Below are positions 1-9,174 of a stretch of DNA of 64,000 nucleotides, piece by piece; the first letter of the stretch is position 1, and each line of letters opens with the position of its first letter. Below the pieces are notes generated by a model that made no database searches, was not told where the DNA came from, and saw only the letters and a list, made by a program, of their open reading frames with translations. Origin of the DNA: Xanthobacter oligotrophicus (GTDB lineage: Bacteria > Pseudomonadota > Alphaproteobacteria > Rhizobiales > Xanthobacteraceae); the NCBI RefSeq assembly GCF_008364685.1, contig NZ_VTTL01000005.1:248001-312000 (forward strand). The letters are read 5' to 3'. Both the position numbers and the translations under genes were made by a program.

Positions 1-331
1 TCTTTTGCAGGAAGGCCGGCTCCATGCAGCCGGCGGAAAAGAACATCCAGTGGAGGTAGCGCGCCCGCAGTGGATCGCCCACTGGCGGGGCAAGATGGGC
101 CGCTGGCACCTGTTCCGCCACATAGGCGCAGATGGCGCCGCTCTCGGCGAGATGGGCATCGCCATCGCTCAGCGCCGGCACCTTGCCCATGGGATTGATG
201 CGGCGGAAGGCTGGATCGTCCTGCGCCCCCGTGCGGATATCCACCAGCTCCCGCTCATAGGGCGCGCCGGCCTCCTCCATCAGCCAGAGGATGCGGAAGG
301 CCCGGGTGTGTGGCGCCCAATAGAGTTTCAT
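1..331 (-). CDS. Glutathione S-transferase family protein (partial, 3' end outside window)
   Basis: The reverse strand from an ATG at 331 reads MKLYWAPHTRAFRILWLMEE, a thioredoxin-fold GST N-terminal domain. It is followed by the conserved glutathione-site elements NPMGKVPAL (about residues 46-54) and ESGAIC (about 63-68), and then the beginning of the all-helical C-terminal domain. GSTs of this type conjugate glutathione to electrophiles or act in dehalogenation and stress defence in the cytosol. An AGCAG stretch precedes the ATG. The gene runs off the left edge after about 110 codons, so roughly half of a usual ~200-residue protein is visible. It diverges from the thiamine operon. Substrate specificity cannot be inferred. 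Confidence 0.85.
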   Translation of the reverse strand, partial: MKLYWAPHTRAFRILWLMEEAGAPYERELVDIRTGAQDDPAFRRINPMGKVPALSDGDAHLAESGAICAYVAEQVPAAHLAPPVGDPLRARYLHWMFFSAGCMEPAFLQK

Positions 332-435
332 GCTGCTCCTCCGCTAGTGCTGGACAGGAACATATAGGGAACAATTGGGGGCGTCGAGTCGGTTTTGGGG
401 CCTTGCGATCCCGGCTCAGGCATGGATAATACCAG

Positions 436-514
436 AACGGCCTGGGGTGCCACGCATCATGCGCGGCTGAGATCACACCCATCGAACCTGTCTGGGTCAT
501 TCCAGCGTAGGGAG
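436..514 (+). promoter_or_regulatory. TPP (THI-box) riboswitch
   Basis: The conserved core of the thiamine pyrophosphate riboswitch is readable: TGGGGTGCC (442-450), GGCTGAGA (463-472 region), ACCC (477-480), GAACCTG (484-490), CTGGGTCATTCCAG and GCGTAGGGA (about 492-513). The element ends just before the thiO ATG at 521, and the Shine-Dalgarno-like GGGAGA (510-515) is part of the 3' side of the element. This suggests that TPP binding represses translation initiation by sequestering the ribosome site. It is expected to control thiO-thiS-thiG-thiE. The CATTCC in place of the usual AATGCC is a minor variation. Confidence 0.93.
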
Positions 515-520
515 ACGCCG

Positions 521-1726
521 ATGAGCGCCAGCTTGTCGACCTTTACGTCCAGTTCTTCTTCAGCCGGCTCGAGAGCCACTGGTCCGGCATCTGCGCGCCC
601 GCGCGTCGCCATCGCTGGCGGCGGGGTCATCGGCCTCGCCCTCGCATGGCGGCTCGCCGAGGCGGGCTGCCCCGTGGATGTCTTCGAGGCGGGGGAAACC
701 GGCCAGGGCGCGAGCCGCGCTGCCGCCGGCATGCTCGCCGCCTGCGCCGAGGCCGAGCCGGGGGAGGAGGGCCTCCTCGCCCTCAACCGTGCCAGCCAGG
801 TCCTGTGGCCCGCATTTGCCGCGGAGCTGGAGCAGGCGGCCGGTTCGCCCGTGGACCTGCGCACCGAAGGCACGCTCACCATCGCCCTCACCGCCGACGA
901 TCTTGCGCGGCTGCGGCACCTGTTCGCCCTCCAGCAGTCCCTCGGCCTGCCGGTGGAATGGCTCACGGCGGCGCAGGTGCGGCGGCGCGAGCCCTATCTC
1001 TCGCCCAAGCTTGCCGGCGGCATCCTGACCCTTGAGGACCATCAGGTGGACAACCGCAAGGTGGCTGCCGCGCTCAAGGTGGCGGCGCTGAAGGCCGGCG
1101 TGAATATCCACGAGCACACGCCCGTCTCGCGGGTGGAGACTGTCGGCGGCCGCGTCACCGGCCTGGTGGCAGGCGACGCGGTTCACCCCGCCGACGTGGT
1201 GGTGCTGGCCGCCGGGGCCTGGAGCCGGGGCATCGACATCGCCCCCGCCACGCCGCTGCCGGTGCGGCCCATCAAGGGCCAGATGCTGGCGCTGCGCATG
1301 GACCCCGCCGCCCCCATCCTCTCCCATGTGCTGTGGGCGCCGGGCGCCTATCTGGTGCCGCGCCACGATGGCCGCCTCATCATCGGCGCCACCACTGAGG
1401 AGAAGGGCTTCGATACCGACCTCACCGCCGGCGGACAGCTCGCGCTGCTCACCAATGCGTGGCGTGCCCTGCCGACCCTGGAGGAGTTGACCATTATCGA
1501 GCAATGGGTCGGCTTCCGGCCCGGCAGCCGGGACGATGCCCCCATCCTCGGCCCGAGCGAGGAGGTGGACGGCCTCATCTATGCCACCGGCCACCACCGC
1601 AACGGCATCCTGCTCTTGCCGGTCACTACGCAAGTCATCGCCGATTATGTCCTGTCGGGCCGCATGGCGGACGTGGCGGTCCCCTTCGGCGCGGCGCGCT
1701 TTGCCCCGCGCGCGGCTGCGGAGTGA
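521..1726 (+). CDS. thiO: Glycine oxidase ThiO (thiamine thiazole biosynthesis)
   Basis: FAD-dependent oxidase of 401 residues that oxidises glycine to iminoglycine (dehydroglycine), the C2-N donor for the thiazole ring of thiamine. After a low-complexity Ser-rich start comes the Rossmann motif VAIAGGGVIGLALAWRLAEA (about residues 27-46), then the DAO-fold features RAAAGMLA, PIKGQML and a C-terminal ATGHHRNGILL typical of ThiO. The ATG at 521 is chosen because it directly follows the riboswitch and its GGGAGA; longer in-frame reading would run back through the riboswitch. First gene of thiO-thiS-thiG-thiE. thiC and thiD are not in the window. Confidence 0.93.
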   Translation: MSASLSTFTSSSSSAGSRATGPASARPRVAIAGGGVIGLALAWRLAEAGCPVDVFEAGETGQGASRAAAGMLAACAEAEPGEEGLLALNRASQVLWPAFAAELEQAAGSPVDLRTEGTLTIALTADDLARLRHLFALQQSLGLPVEWLTAAQVRRREPYLSPKLAGGILTLEDHQVDNRKVAAALKVAALKAGVNIHEHTPVSRVETVGGRVTGLVAGDAVHPADVVVLAAGAWSRGIDIAPATPLPVRPIKGQMLALRMDPAAPILSHVLWAPGAYLVPRHDGRLIIGATTEEKGFDTDLTAGGQLALLTNAWRALPTLEELTIIEQWVGFRPGSRDDAPILGPSEEVDGLIYATGHHRNGILLLPVTTQVIADYVLSGRMADVAVPFGAARFAPRAAAE

Positions 1727-1731
1727 GCGCG

Positions 1732-1941
1732 ATGACGCTCGCCCTGAAGGTGAACGGAGCGCCCGAGGACCATCAGGCGGCGACGGTCGCCGACCTGCTG
1801 CGCTCCAAGGGGCTCGACCCTGAGCGCAAGGGCATCGCGGTGGCGGTGAACGGCGCCGTGGTGCCGCGCCGCACCTGGGGCGAGGCGGCGCTTGCCGCCG
1901 GTGACGCGGTGGAGATCATCGAGGCCAAGCAAGGTGGCTGA
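1732..1941 (+). CDS. thiS: Sulfur carrier protein ThiS
   Basis: Ubiquitin-fold sulfur carrier of 69 residues. Its C-terminal Gly-Gly (EAKQGG) is adenylated and converted to the thiocarboxylate that delivers sulfur to ThiG. The sequence begins MTLALKVNGAPE and has the family core VAVNGAVVPRRTW and AGDAVEII. The start at 1732 lies 5 nt after the thiO stop, so translation is probably coupled. Usual ThiS length is 65-70 residues, so it is complete. No thiF homologue is visible nearby; the adenylating enzyme must be encoded elsewhere. Confidence 0.95.
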   Translation: MTLALKVNGAPEDHQAATVADLLRSKGLDPERKGIAVAVNGAVVPRRTWGEAALAAGDAVEIIEAKQGG

Positions 1942-1954
1942 GCAGGGCGGCTGA

Positions 1955-2842
<888 letters not shown>

Positions 2843-2849
2843 GCGCCGC

Positions 2850-3524
2850 GTGCTGCCCGAGCCGCCGCTGCTGCTGATCACCGCCCGCGCGCTGGCGCGG
2901 AGGGATCTCGCGCAGGTGGCGGTGGAGGCCTGCGCCGGCGGATGCCGCTGGATCAGCCTTCGGGAAAAGGACCTGCCGGCGGTGGAGCAGATCGCCCTGT
3001 TCGCGCACCTTCGGGAGGCGACACACGCCTTCCGTCCCCGCCTGACGCTCCACGGCCCGGCTGAACTGGCGCGCGCCGCCGGGGCGGACGGGGTGCACCT
3101 GTCCGGTGGCGGGCATGCGGGAGACGCACGGGCGCTGCTGGGTCCGGATGCGCTGGTGGGGCTCTCCATCCACACTTTGGCCGAGGCGGAATCTGCCGAC
3201 CGGGCCAGCCTCGACTACATCACCGCGAGCCCCGTCTTTCTCACCGCGTCCAAGCCCGGCTATGGCCCGGCGCTGGGGATGGCGGGACTGGCGGCCTTCG
3301 CTGCCGCCTCTCCGGTTCCGGTGATCGCCCTTGCGGGCATCGCGCCCGCCAATGCCCGCTCTTGCCGCGACGCCGGCGCCGCGGGGCTCGCCGTCATGGG
3401 CTCGGTGATGGGGGCGGAGGATCCGGCTGCGGAGTTTTCGGCCCTCCTGGCAGCGTGGCGCGGAAAGGCCCCCAAGAGCGAGTCCGATCCCGATGCGGCC
3501 TTGCATGCGCGGGCCAAAAGCTGA
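2850..3524 (+). CDS. thiE: Thiamine phosphate synthase (ThiE/TenI family)
   Basis: 224-residue TIM-barrel protein that joins HMP pyrophosphate and thiazole phosphate to thiamine phosphate. Visible motifs are ISLREKDLP (diphosphate and Mg site), LHGPAELA, GADGVHLSGG, GLSIHTLAEAESA, DYITASPVFLTASKPG and VIALAGIAPANA. It starts at GTG 2850, 8 nt after the thiG stop. The family also includes TenI aminases that share the fold; the retained LREKD, ADGVHL and S-x-HT elements and the position next to thiG favour ThiE, but the ASPVFLTASK segment is somewhat TenI-like. About 20 C-terminal residues extend beyond the usual end. Confidence 0.85.
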   Translation: MLPEPPLLLITARALARRDLAQVAVEACAGGCRWISLREKDLPAVEQIALFAHLREATHAFRPRLTLHGPAELARAAGADGVHLSGGGHAGDARALLGPDALVGLSIHTLAEAESADRASLDYITASPVFLTASKPGYGPALGMAGLAAFAAASPVPVIALAGIAPANARSCRDAGAAGLAVMGSVMGAEDPAAEFSALLAAWRGKAPKSESDPDAALHARAKS

Positions 3525-3551
3525 ACCTTGCCCGAAACGGGGGAGGCGGGC

Positions 3552-5210
3552 ATGGGGCAGCGATCGGGGCAGGATTCAGTGCGGGGACCGGCGGATGTGA
3601 TCGTGGTCGGCGCCGGCCCGGTGGGGCTCACGCTGGCGGCGGAGCTGGCGCGCCACGGGGTGCGCTGTCGCGTCCTGGAGAAGGCCGCCGCACCGTCCAT
3701 CTATTGCCGCGCGCTGGGCGTCACGCCCCGGACCCTGGAAGTCTATGAGGACATGGGCGTCGTCCGCGCCATGATCGACGCCGGCCTGTGGTTCGAGGGG
3801 CTCTGCCTAGCGGTGGACGGGGCGCCGGCGCGGACCATCGCCCCCGACCTGTCGGACCTGCCTTACGGCATGATCGGTATCCCTCAGCCGGTGACCGAGC
3901 GCATCCTCACCGAGCATCTTGTGGGCTTCGGCATTGAAGTGGAGCGGGGCGTCGCGGTGAACGGCCTCGTGCAGGCGGGGGAGAAGGTGCGGCTCGACCT
4001 CGTCGGGCCGGACGGGCGGGAGGATTTCGCCCATGCCCGCTTCGTGGTGGGGTGTGATGGCGCCCACAGCTTCGTGCGCCATGCCCTCGGCATCCCGTTC
4101 GAGGGCGATGCCTTTCCCTATCCCTTCATGCTGGGCGACGTGCATCTTGCCTTCCCGGGCGACCTGAAGCCGGCGCGCGGCATCGCCCTGCGCCTCATGC
4201 GCCTGCGCGAGGATACGGCGCCGGACCTGTTCATCGCCATCCCGCTGCCGGAGCACGGGCGCTACCGGGTCTCCATGCTGGCGCCGGAGAGCCTGGCCAC
4301 TGCGGGATCGGGCGAGGCCCACGGCATCCAGTCCGAGCGGCCGGGGCCGTCGCTGGCAGACCTCCAGGCGGTGGCCGATCGCATCGCGCCGGGGCAGATC
4401 GTCGTCGGCGACCTGCGCTGGTCGTCCCAGTTCCGCATCTCCATGCGGCTGGCGGCGCGCTATCGCGAAGGCCAGGTGTTCCTGGCGGGGGATGCCTGCC
4501 ACATCCATCCGCCCACCGGCGGGCAGGGGATGAACACCGGCATCCAGGATGCCTACAACCTCGCCTGGAAGCTGGCGCTGGTGATGCGGGGCAGGGCGCC
4601 CGCCGCGCTGCTCGACAGCTACGAAGCCGAGCGCCGGCCGGTGGCGCAGGACGTGATCGCCCGCACCGTCGCCGAAAGCGTCAATATCGGCGCTTCCGGT
4701 GGCGCCCGCGACCGGCTCGCCGACACCCAGATCCGGGTGTCCTATGCCGGCCTTGCCGGCGCGGCGGTGGCGGGCGGCGCGGCCGCGCCCGAAGGGCTCC
4801 CCGGCGACCGGCTCCCGGTGGCTGGCGACCGGGCGCCGGATGCCGCGGGCCTCAGGCGGCGGGGTGTGGGTGCGCCGCTCAGGATGTTCGATCTCCTGCG
4901 CGGCACGGATTTCGTGGCCGTCGTCGCTCTCGACGGGACGCCCGCCGCCCTCGCGGCCACGGAGGCCCTTGGCGCGGAACTGGCCGGAAGCAGCGTGCCG
5001 GTCCGGGTGGTCGCGGTAGCTCCGGCGGGGGCCGACCTTTCCGATCCCTATGGGGTGAGCCTTATAGCGGACGAGGCGGGGGGCTTTGCCGCCGCCTACG
5101 GGCTCGGCGCGGGCGAGGCGGTGCTGGTGCGTCCGGACGGCTATCTTGCCTGGCGGGGTAATGCGGCGGAGGCGGGCGCCGCCCTGCGGCAGGCGGTGGG
5201 AGCGGGGTAG
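3552..5210 (+). CDS. Class A FAD-dependent aromatic-ring-type monooxygenase
   Basis: 552-residue flavoprotein of the PheA/TfdB/MhpA family, which uses NAD(P)H and O2 to hydroxylate aromatic or polyketide-like substrates. Domains: N-terminal Rossmann GAGPVGLTLAAELARHG (about residues 19-35), the DG motif CDGAHSFVRHALG, the FAD-ribityl motif LAGDACHIHPPTGGQGMNTG followed by IQDAYNLAWKL, and a C-terminal thioredoxin-like domain (about 400-552). ATG 3552 follows a GGGGGAGGCGGG ribosome site; an upstream in-frame TTG (3528) is less likely. It begins 27 nt after thiE in the same orientation with no visible terminator, so it may be co-transcribed under the TPP riboswitch. Substrate unknown. Confidence 0.85.
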   Translation: MGQRSGQDSVRGPADVIVVGAGPVGLTLAAELARHGVRCRVLEKAAAPSIYCRALGVTPRTLEVYEDMGVVRAMIDAGLWFEGLCLAVDGAPARTIAPDLSDLPYGMIGIPQPVTERILTEHLVGFGIEVERGVAVNGLVQAGEKVRLDLVGPDGREDFAHARFVVGCDGAHSFVRHALGIPFEGDAFPYPFMLGDVHLAFPGDLKPARGIALRLMRLREDTAPDLFIAIPLPEHGRYRVSMLAPESLATAGSGEAHGIQSERPGPSLADLQAVADRIAPGQIVVGDLRWSSQFRISMRLAARYREGQVFLAGDACHIHPPTGGQGMNTGIQDAYNLAWKLALVMRGRAPAALLDSYEAERRPVAQDVIARTVAESVNIGASGGARDRLADTQIRVSYAGLAGAAVAGGAAAPEGLPGDRLPVAGDRAPDAAGLRRRGVGAPLRMFDLLRGTDFVAVVALDGTPAALAATEALGAELAGSSVPVRVVAVAPAGADLSDPYGVSLIADEAGGFAAAYGLGAGEAVLVRPDGYLAWRGNAAEAGAALRQAVGAG

Positions 5211-5227
5211 GTTAACGCAAAGGCGTC

Positions 5228-5308
5228 TGGTGCCATTTCGGGCTGGAACGAAGCGTATCTGGCTTCAGGCCAAGATTTCGAGCGTGATTTGCCGGCGAAA
5301 TGGCACCA
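5228..5308. repeat. Long inverted repeat downstream of the monooxygenase
   Basis: Perfect 13-bp arms TGGTGCCATTTCG (5228-5240) and CGAAATGGCACCA (5296-5308) enclose a 55-nt spacer that itself contains GGCTTCAGGCC. The element lies between the monooxygenase stop (5210) and the carbonic anhydrase start (5387). No T-tract follows, so it is not a classical intrinsic terminator. It could be a palindromic intergenic repeat or a structured transcript end. Confidence 0.7.
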
Positions 5309-5386
5309 GCACCATTTCCATTCGCACCTCTCGTGCTCTAGCTTTCGCAGACCGATGGAATTCGGATGTCGTAAGGGGGAAACGCC

Positions 5387-6136
5387 ATGGCCGTTACACG
5401 TCGTACTTTGCTCGCGGGCCTCGTCTCGTGCCCGGTCTGCGCCAGTGCCGCGCACGCGGCCGGAGCGCACTGGACGTATGAGGGCCACGGCGGCCCGCAG
5501 GAATGGGGGTCGCTGGAAAGCAGCTTCCAGGCCTGCGCGGTGGGAAGCCAGCAGTCGCCCATCAATCTGGAAGGGGCCGTGCAGGCCGCCGGAGACGGGC
5601 CGACGCTGGCCTGGAAGCCCGACGCCTTCAAGATCGTCAACAACGGCCACACCATCCAGGCCGACGTGGTGGGGGATGCGGGAACGGCCACCATGGGCGG
5701 CAAGACCTACACCCTGCGCCAGTTCCACTTCCACGCGCCGAGCGAGCATGCCCTGAACGGGGAGCGCACGGCCATGGAGGCGCATTTCGTCCATGACGTG
5801 CCCGGAGGCGGCCTGCTCGTGGTGGGGGTGTTCCTGAAGCCGGGCGCGCCCAATGCCGGCTTCTCGGAGCTGATGGCGAGCGCACCGCGTGCCGAGGGCG
5901 CCGCCCCGCTCAAGGCGCCGCTCGATCCCACGGCATTGCTGCCGGCGCAGCGGGCCACCTATCGCTACGAGGGCTCGCTGACCACGCCGCCGTGCTCGGA
6001 GGTGGTGGACTGGAACGTCTTCGCCGAACCCATCACGGTTGGGGAGGCTGACATCGCCGCCTTCCGCGCCATCTTCCCCATGAACGCCCGGCCGCTCCAG
6101 GCCGTGAACAGGCGCTTCCTGCTGCGGCTCAACTGA
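5387..6136 (+). CDS. cah: Periplasmic alpha-type carbonic anhydrase
   Basis: 249-residue zinc enzyme interconverting CO2 and bicarbonate. The N-terminus MAVTRRTLLAGLVSC carries a twin-arginine-like signal peptide, with a likely cleavage after AHA (about residue 24). Zinc ligands are visible as FHFH (His114 and His116) in QFHFHAPSEH and His133 in MEAHFVH; the proton-relay and threonine region is SLTTPPCSE. The start of the mature domain (WTYEGHGGPQEWG and QSPINL) is typical of bacterial alpha-CAs. The ATG at 5387 is preceded by GGGGGAAA. Single-gene unit followed by a hairpin at 6141-6171. A periplasmic CA fits an organism exchanging CO2, but that is inference. Confidence 0.95.
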   Translation: MAVTRRTLLAGLVSCPVCASAAHAAGAHWTYEGHGGPQEWGSLESSFQACAVGSQQSPINLEGAVQAAGDGPTLAWKPDAFKIVNNGHTIQADVVGDAGTATMGGKTYTLRQFHFHAPSEHALNGERTAMEAHFVHDVPGGGLLVVGVFLKPGAPNAGFSELMASAPRAEGAAPLKAPLDPTALLPAQRATYRYEGSLTTPPCSEVVDWNVFAEPITVGEADIAAFRAIFPMNARPLQAVNRRFLLRLN

Positions 6137-6140
6137 TAGC

Positions 6141-6171
6141 GATGGCGGGTGAGCTTCTCTCCCCCGCCATC
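6141..6171 (+). terminator. Stem-loop downstream of the carbonic anhydrase gene
   Basis: 9-bp arms GATGGCGGG (6141-6149) and CCCGCCATC (6163-6171) lie 4 nt after the stop at 6136. No T-run follows, so this is a possible factor-dependent or mRNA-stabilising hairpin rather than a clear intrinsic terminator. Confidence 0.5.
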
Positions 6172-6314
6172 GGTCAAGCCCGCGTGGGCGTTTGAGCGTA
6201 ACCCACTTGGCGTCGGTCCAAGATCGAGGCCGATGGTCTACCCCTCTGCCGGAAGAATTGCGGCGTAACGGTATATGACGCCAACGGCCGTCGGACGTCC
6301 GACCGCTCCAACGC

Positions 6315-6343
6315 AAAAAAGGGCCGGCGCAGTGCGCCGGCCC
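6315..6343 (-). terminator. Rho-independent terminator of rpsA
   Basis: Read on the minus strand, a perfect 10-bp GC-rich stem GGGCCGGCGC/GCGCCGGCCC (6321-6343) with a 3-nt loop is followed by six T residues (6315-6320). It lies 30 nt downstream of the rpsA stop. This is a textbook intrinsic terminator. Confidence 0.93.
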
Positions 6344-6373
6344 TTTCCGTTTCTGCCGATCGCAAGGATGCGA

Positions 6374-8101
6374 TCAGTCTTCCTTGGCCTCTTCCTTCTC
6401 GTCGGCATCGCCGCCGGCGGCACGCTGCTTGAGCGCGGCGCCGAGGATGTCACCGAGCGAAGCGCCCGAATCCTGCGAGCCGTAGGTGGCCACGGCCTCC
6501 TTCTCCTCAGCGATCTCGAGCGCCTTGACGGAGACCTGCACCTTGCGCGCCTTGCGGTCGAACAGGGTGACGCGGGCATCCAGCTTGTCGCCCACCGAGA
6601 AGCGCTCGGGGCGCTGGTCGTTGCGCTCGCGGGCCAGTTCCGACCGCTTGATGAAGGCGGAGAGATCGGTGCCGGTGAGCTTCACCTCGATGCCGCCGTC
6701 CTTCACGTCGGTGACTTCGCAGGTGACGATGGCACCCTTCTTCACCTCGCCGGCCTCGGCGAAGGGATCGCCGGCAAGCTGCTTGATGCCGAGGGAGATG
6801 CGCTCCTTCTCGACGTCCACGTCGAGCACCACGGCCTTGACCATGTCGCCCTTGCGGTATTCGTCGATCACCTGCTCGCCCGGACGGTTCCAGTCGAGGT
6901 CGGAGAGGTGGACCATGCCGTCCACATCGCCGTCGAGGCCGAGGAACAGGCCGAACTCGGTCTTGTTCTTGACCTCGCCTTCCACCACCGCGCCGGGGGC
7001 ATACTTCTCGGCGAAGGCCTCCCAGGGGTTCTGGAGGGTCTGCTTGAGACCGAGCGAGATGCGGCGCTTGGCGCTGTCCACTTCCAGCACCTGGACCTCG
7101 ACCTCCTGGGAGGTGGAGACGATCTTGCCGGGGTGGACGTTCTTCTTGGTCCACGACATTTCGGAGACGTGGATCAGGCCTTCGATGCCCGGCTCCAGTT
7201 CCACGAACGCGCCGTAGTCGGTGATGTTGGTGACGCGACCCTTGAAGCGGGCCTCCACCGGATACTTGGCCTCGATGCCCTCCCAGGGATCGCCCAGAAG
7301 CTGCTTCATGCCGAGCGAGATGCGGTGGGTCTCGTGGTTGATCTTGATGATCTTGACCTTGACCGTCTGGCCGATGTTGAGCACCTCGGTGGGGTGGTTC
7401 ACGCGGCGCCAGGCGATGTCGGTGACGTGCAGCAGGCCGTCGATGCCGCCGAGGTCAACGAACGCACCGTAGTCGGTGATGTTCTTCACCACGCCGTCGA
7501 TGGCCTGGCCTTCCTCGAGGTTCTGGACCAGCTCGTGGCGCTGCTCGGCGCGGGTCTCTTCCAGCACGGTGCGGCGGGAGACCACGATGTTGCCGCGGCG
7601 GCGGTCCATCTTGAGGATCTGGAACGGCTGCTGGTTGTGCATCAGCGGGCCGACGTCGCGGATCGGGCGGATGTCCACCTGGGAGCGCGGCAGGAAGGCC
7701 ACGGCGCCGTCGAGATCGACGGTGAAGCCGCCCTTCACCTGGTTGAAGATCACGCCGAAGACCTTCTCGTTGGCGGTGAACGCCTTCTCGAGCTTGATCC
7801 AGCTTTCCTCACGGCGCGCCTTGTCGCGAGAGAGGACGGCTTCGCCCATGGCGTTCTCGACGCGCTCGAGATAGACCTCGACCTCGTCGCCCACCTGGAT
7901 GGGGTTCTCGCGGCCGGGGCCGGCGAATTCGCGCAGCGCCACGCGGCCTTCGGTCTTCAGACCGATGTCGATGATCGCCAGATCTTTCTCGATGGCGACC
8001 ACGATGCCCTTGACGACGGCACCTTCCTGCATGTCGGCGCGGCCGAAGCTCTCGTCGAGTAGGGCGGCGAAATCTTCACGGGTGGTTTCTACGGCGGACA
8101 T
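6374..8101 (-). CDS. rpsA: 30S ribosomal protein S1
   Basis: 575-residue RNA-binding protein needed for translation initiation on most mRNAs. Six S1 (OB-fold) repeats can be followed: about residues 20-90, 105-170 and four highly similar repeats from about 190 to 530, each with a core such as [20 protein letters not shown] or [21 protein letters not shown] and a closing [16 protein letters not shown]. The C-terminal tail is acidic ([10 protein letters not shown]). The length matches alphaproteobacterial S1 (about 560-575). The gene ends in a strong intrinsic terminator. In many relatives cmk lies directly upstream; here it does not, and a 440-nt non-coding stretch and a universal stress gene precede it. 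Confidence 0.98.
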   Translation of the reverse strand: MSAVETTREDFAALLDESFGRADMQEGAVVKGIVVAIEKDLAIIDIGLKTEGRVALREFAGPGRENPIQVGDEVEVYLERVENAMGEAVLSRDKARREESWIKLEKAFTANEKVFGVIFNQVKGGFTVDLDGAVAFLPRSQVDIRPIRDVGPLMHNQQPFQILKMDRRRGNIVVSRRTVLEETRAEQRHELVQNLEEGQAIDGVVKNITDYGAFVDLGGIDGLLHVTDIAWRRVNHPTEVLNIGQTVKVKIIKINHETHRISLGMKQLLGDPWEGIEAKYPVEARFKGRVTNITDYGAFVELEPGIEGLIHVSEMSWTKKNVHPGKIVSTSQEVEVQVLEVDSAKRRISLGLKQTLQNPWEAFAEKYAPGAVVEGEVKNKTEFGLFLGLDGDVDGMVHLSDLDWNRPGEQVIDEYRKGDMVKAVVLDVDVEKERISLGIKQLAGDPFAEAGEVKKGAIVTCEVTDVKDGGIEVKLTGTDLSAFIKRSELARERNDQRPERFSVGDKLDARVTLFDRKARKVQVSVKALEIAEEKEAVATYGSQDSGASLGDILGAALKQRAAGGDADEKEEAKED

Positions 8102-8541
8102 TCACGCTCCAGACTTCTTGCGCCGGCATCTCGCGTTGCGAGGTCCGAACCGCTCGGGTGTCCGTCTTTCCATGAGGAAGGACGAACGGCCGCCGGCAAA
8201 GCGGCGGGCCGGCGCATGAGCCGGGCGGTACGGACGATGAATTGGGTGTCGCGCTGTGCGCTCAGCGAAAGCCAGGGCGGGCTGCCTCCGACGATCAGGG
8301 CCGCGTATCCCGCGTACCCCTGCCCGCCCGGGCAGCTTCCTGCTTTTGAAGGAGCGCAGCCTCGGACCGGCGCTGAGATAGTCCAAAAGCCCCTTCAACG
8401 CAAGGGCTGGTACCGGATGGAGCGCGCTGGAGCGCCTGAGCGGTAATCCCGCGCCGGATCGACCTCGCCGTCTCCCCTTTCCCACCCGCGGGGGCAGTTG
8501 GGAAGGGGAGGATCCCGATCCGTCTCAGGGATTGGGAAGGA
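8102..8541. other. Non-coding stretch upstream of rpsA
   Basis: About 440 nt between usp (ends 8542) and rpsA (starts 8101), both on the minus strand. I see no convincing gene; the reading frames here are low-complexity Arg/Pro/Ala products typical of GC-rich DNA. It should hold the rpsA promoter and leader. A hairpin (8472-8510) lies at the usp end. Confidence 0.6.
8472..8510 (-). terminator. Stem-loop downstream of usp
   Basis: Arms CTCCCCTTTCCCA (8472-8484) and TGGGAAGGGGAG (8499-8510) form a 12-bp stem with one bulged T around a 14-nt loop, about 30 nt beyond the stop of the minus-strand stress gene. There is no T-tract, so it is a possible terminator only. Confidence 0.5.
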
Positions 8542-9057
8542 TCAGTCCCGGCGTGCCGACAAGGCGGCGCCGGGAGAGGCGTGTCCAGCCGCAGCCACAT
8601 GCTCGGCCGGTGCCGCTTCGGCCCGGACCACCAGCACGGGAATGGTCGAATGGGTGAGCACCTTGGTGGTCTGGCTGCCGAGAACCAGGGCGGAGAAGCC
8701 CCGCCGGCCGTGGGAGGCCATGACGATGAGATCGCACTTTTCGCGCTCGGCGGTGGCGATGATGGCCTCAAACGGGTGGTCGTTCTCCACGTGAACCGTC
8801 GCAGCCTCCACGCCGCTCGCCGCGGCCTTCTCTGCCGCCGCGCCGAGGATGCGATCGGCGCGATGCTGCATGGTGCGGCGGTAGATGTCTTCCGTATCGG
8901 CGATCTGCTCCGCCTCGGTGGTGAGCAGGTGGAACGGCTCGCTGGCGGTGATGAGGACGAGGCGGGCGTGGAGCGCTGCGGCCAGGTCCACAGCCTGGGT
9001 GACGGCGAGATCGGAAAGGGCCGAGCCGTCGGTGGCGACGAGGATGTTCTTGTACAT
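8542..9057 (-). CDS. Universal stress protein (UspA family)
   Basis: 171-residue UspA-fold protein (MYKNILVATDGSALSDLAVTQAV). The ATP-binding signature G-x2-G-x9-G-S is present as GRRGFSALVLGSQT (about residues 121-134), followed by STIPVLVVRAEA. Such proteins accumulate under starvation, oxidative stress or low oxygen. The C-terminal 25 residues (Ala-rich, ending ALSARRD) extend beyond the usual 140-150-residue fold. The ATG at 9057 has a strong GGGGGAG ribosome site. A near-consensus FNR/FixK box lies at 9114-9127, about 60 nt upstream, suggesting oxygen control. Single-gene unit. Confidence 0.93.
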   Translation of the reverse strand: MYKNILVATDGSALSDLAVTQAVDLAAALHARLVLITASEPFHLLTTEAEQIADTEDIYRRTMQHRADRILGAAAEKAAASGVEAATVHVENDHPFEAIIATAEREKCDLIVMASHGRRGFSALVLGSQTTKVLTHSTIPVLVVRAEAAPAEHVAAAGHASPGAALSARRD

Positions 9058-9113
9058 CGTCTTCTCCCCCTTTCGGGAGACGCGATGATAGCAAAGGTCG
9101 GATCGGCCGCGGC

Positions 9114-9127
9114 TTGAGGTTGATCAA
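9114..9127 (-). promoter_or_regulatory. Candidate FNR/FixK-type box upstream of usp
   Basis: TTGAGGTTGATCAA, read in the gene direction as TTGATCAACCTCAA, matches the CRP/FNR-family anaerobox TTGAT-N4-ATCAA with one mismatch. Its centre (9120.5) is 63 nt upstream of the usp ATG. If the site sits at -41.5, as is usual for class II activation, the transcript would start near 9079 and leave a leader of about 22 nt containing the Shine-Dalgarno site. Assignment is by pattern only. Confidence 0.5.
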
Positions 9128-9174
9128 CTCGGCGGGAGCGGGCGTGCTTTGACGCAGCATCTCTGCGCCCCGCC

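Noticed and set aside
6275-8062. Long plus-strand open frame opposite rpsA
   Set aside because: It is the antisense of a highly conserved ribosomal protein; long antisense frames are expected at this GC content, and the product is His/Asp/Leu-rich without any fold signature.
8102-8485. 127-residue minus-strand frame upstream of rpsA
   Set aside because: Arg/Pro/Gly-rich composition, no family similarity and no ribosome site; treated as leader/promoter DNA.
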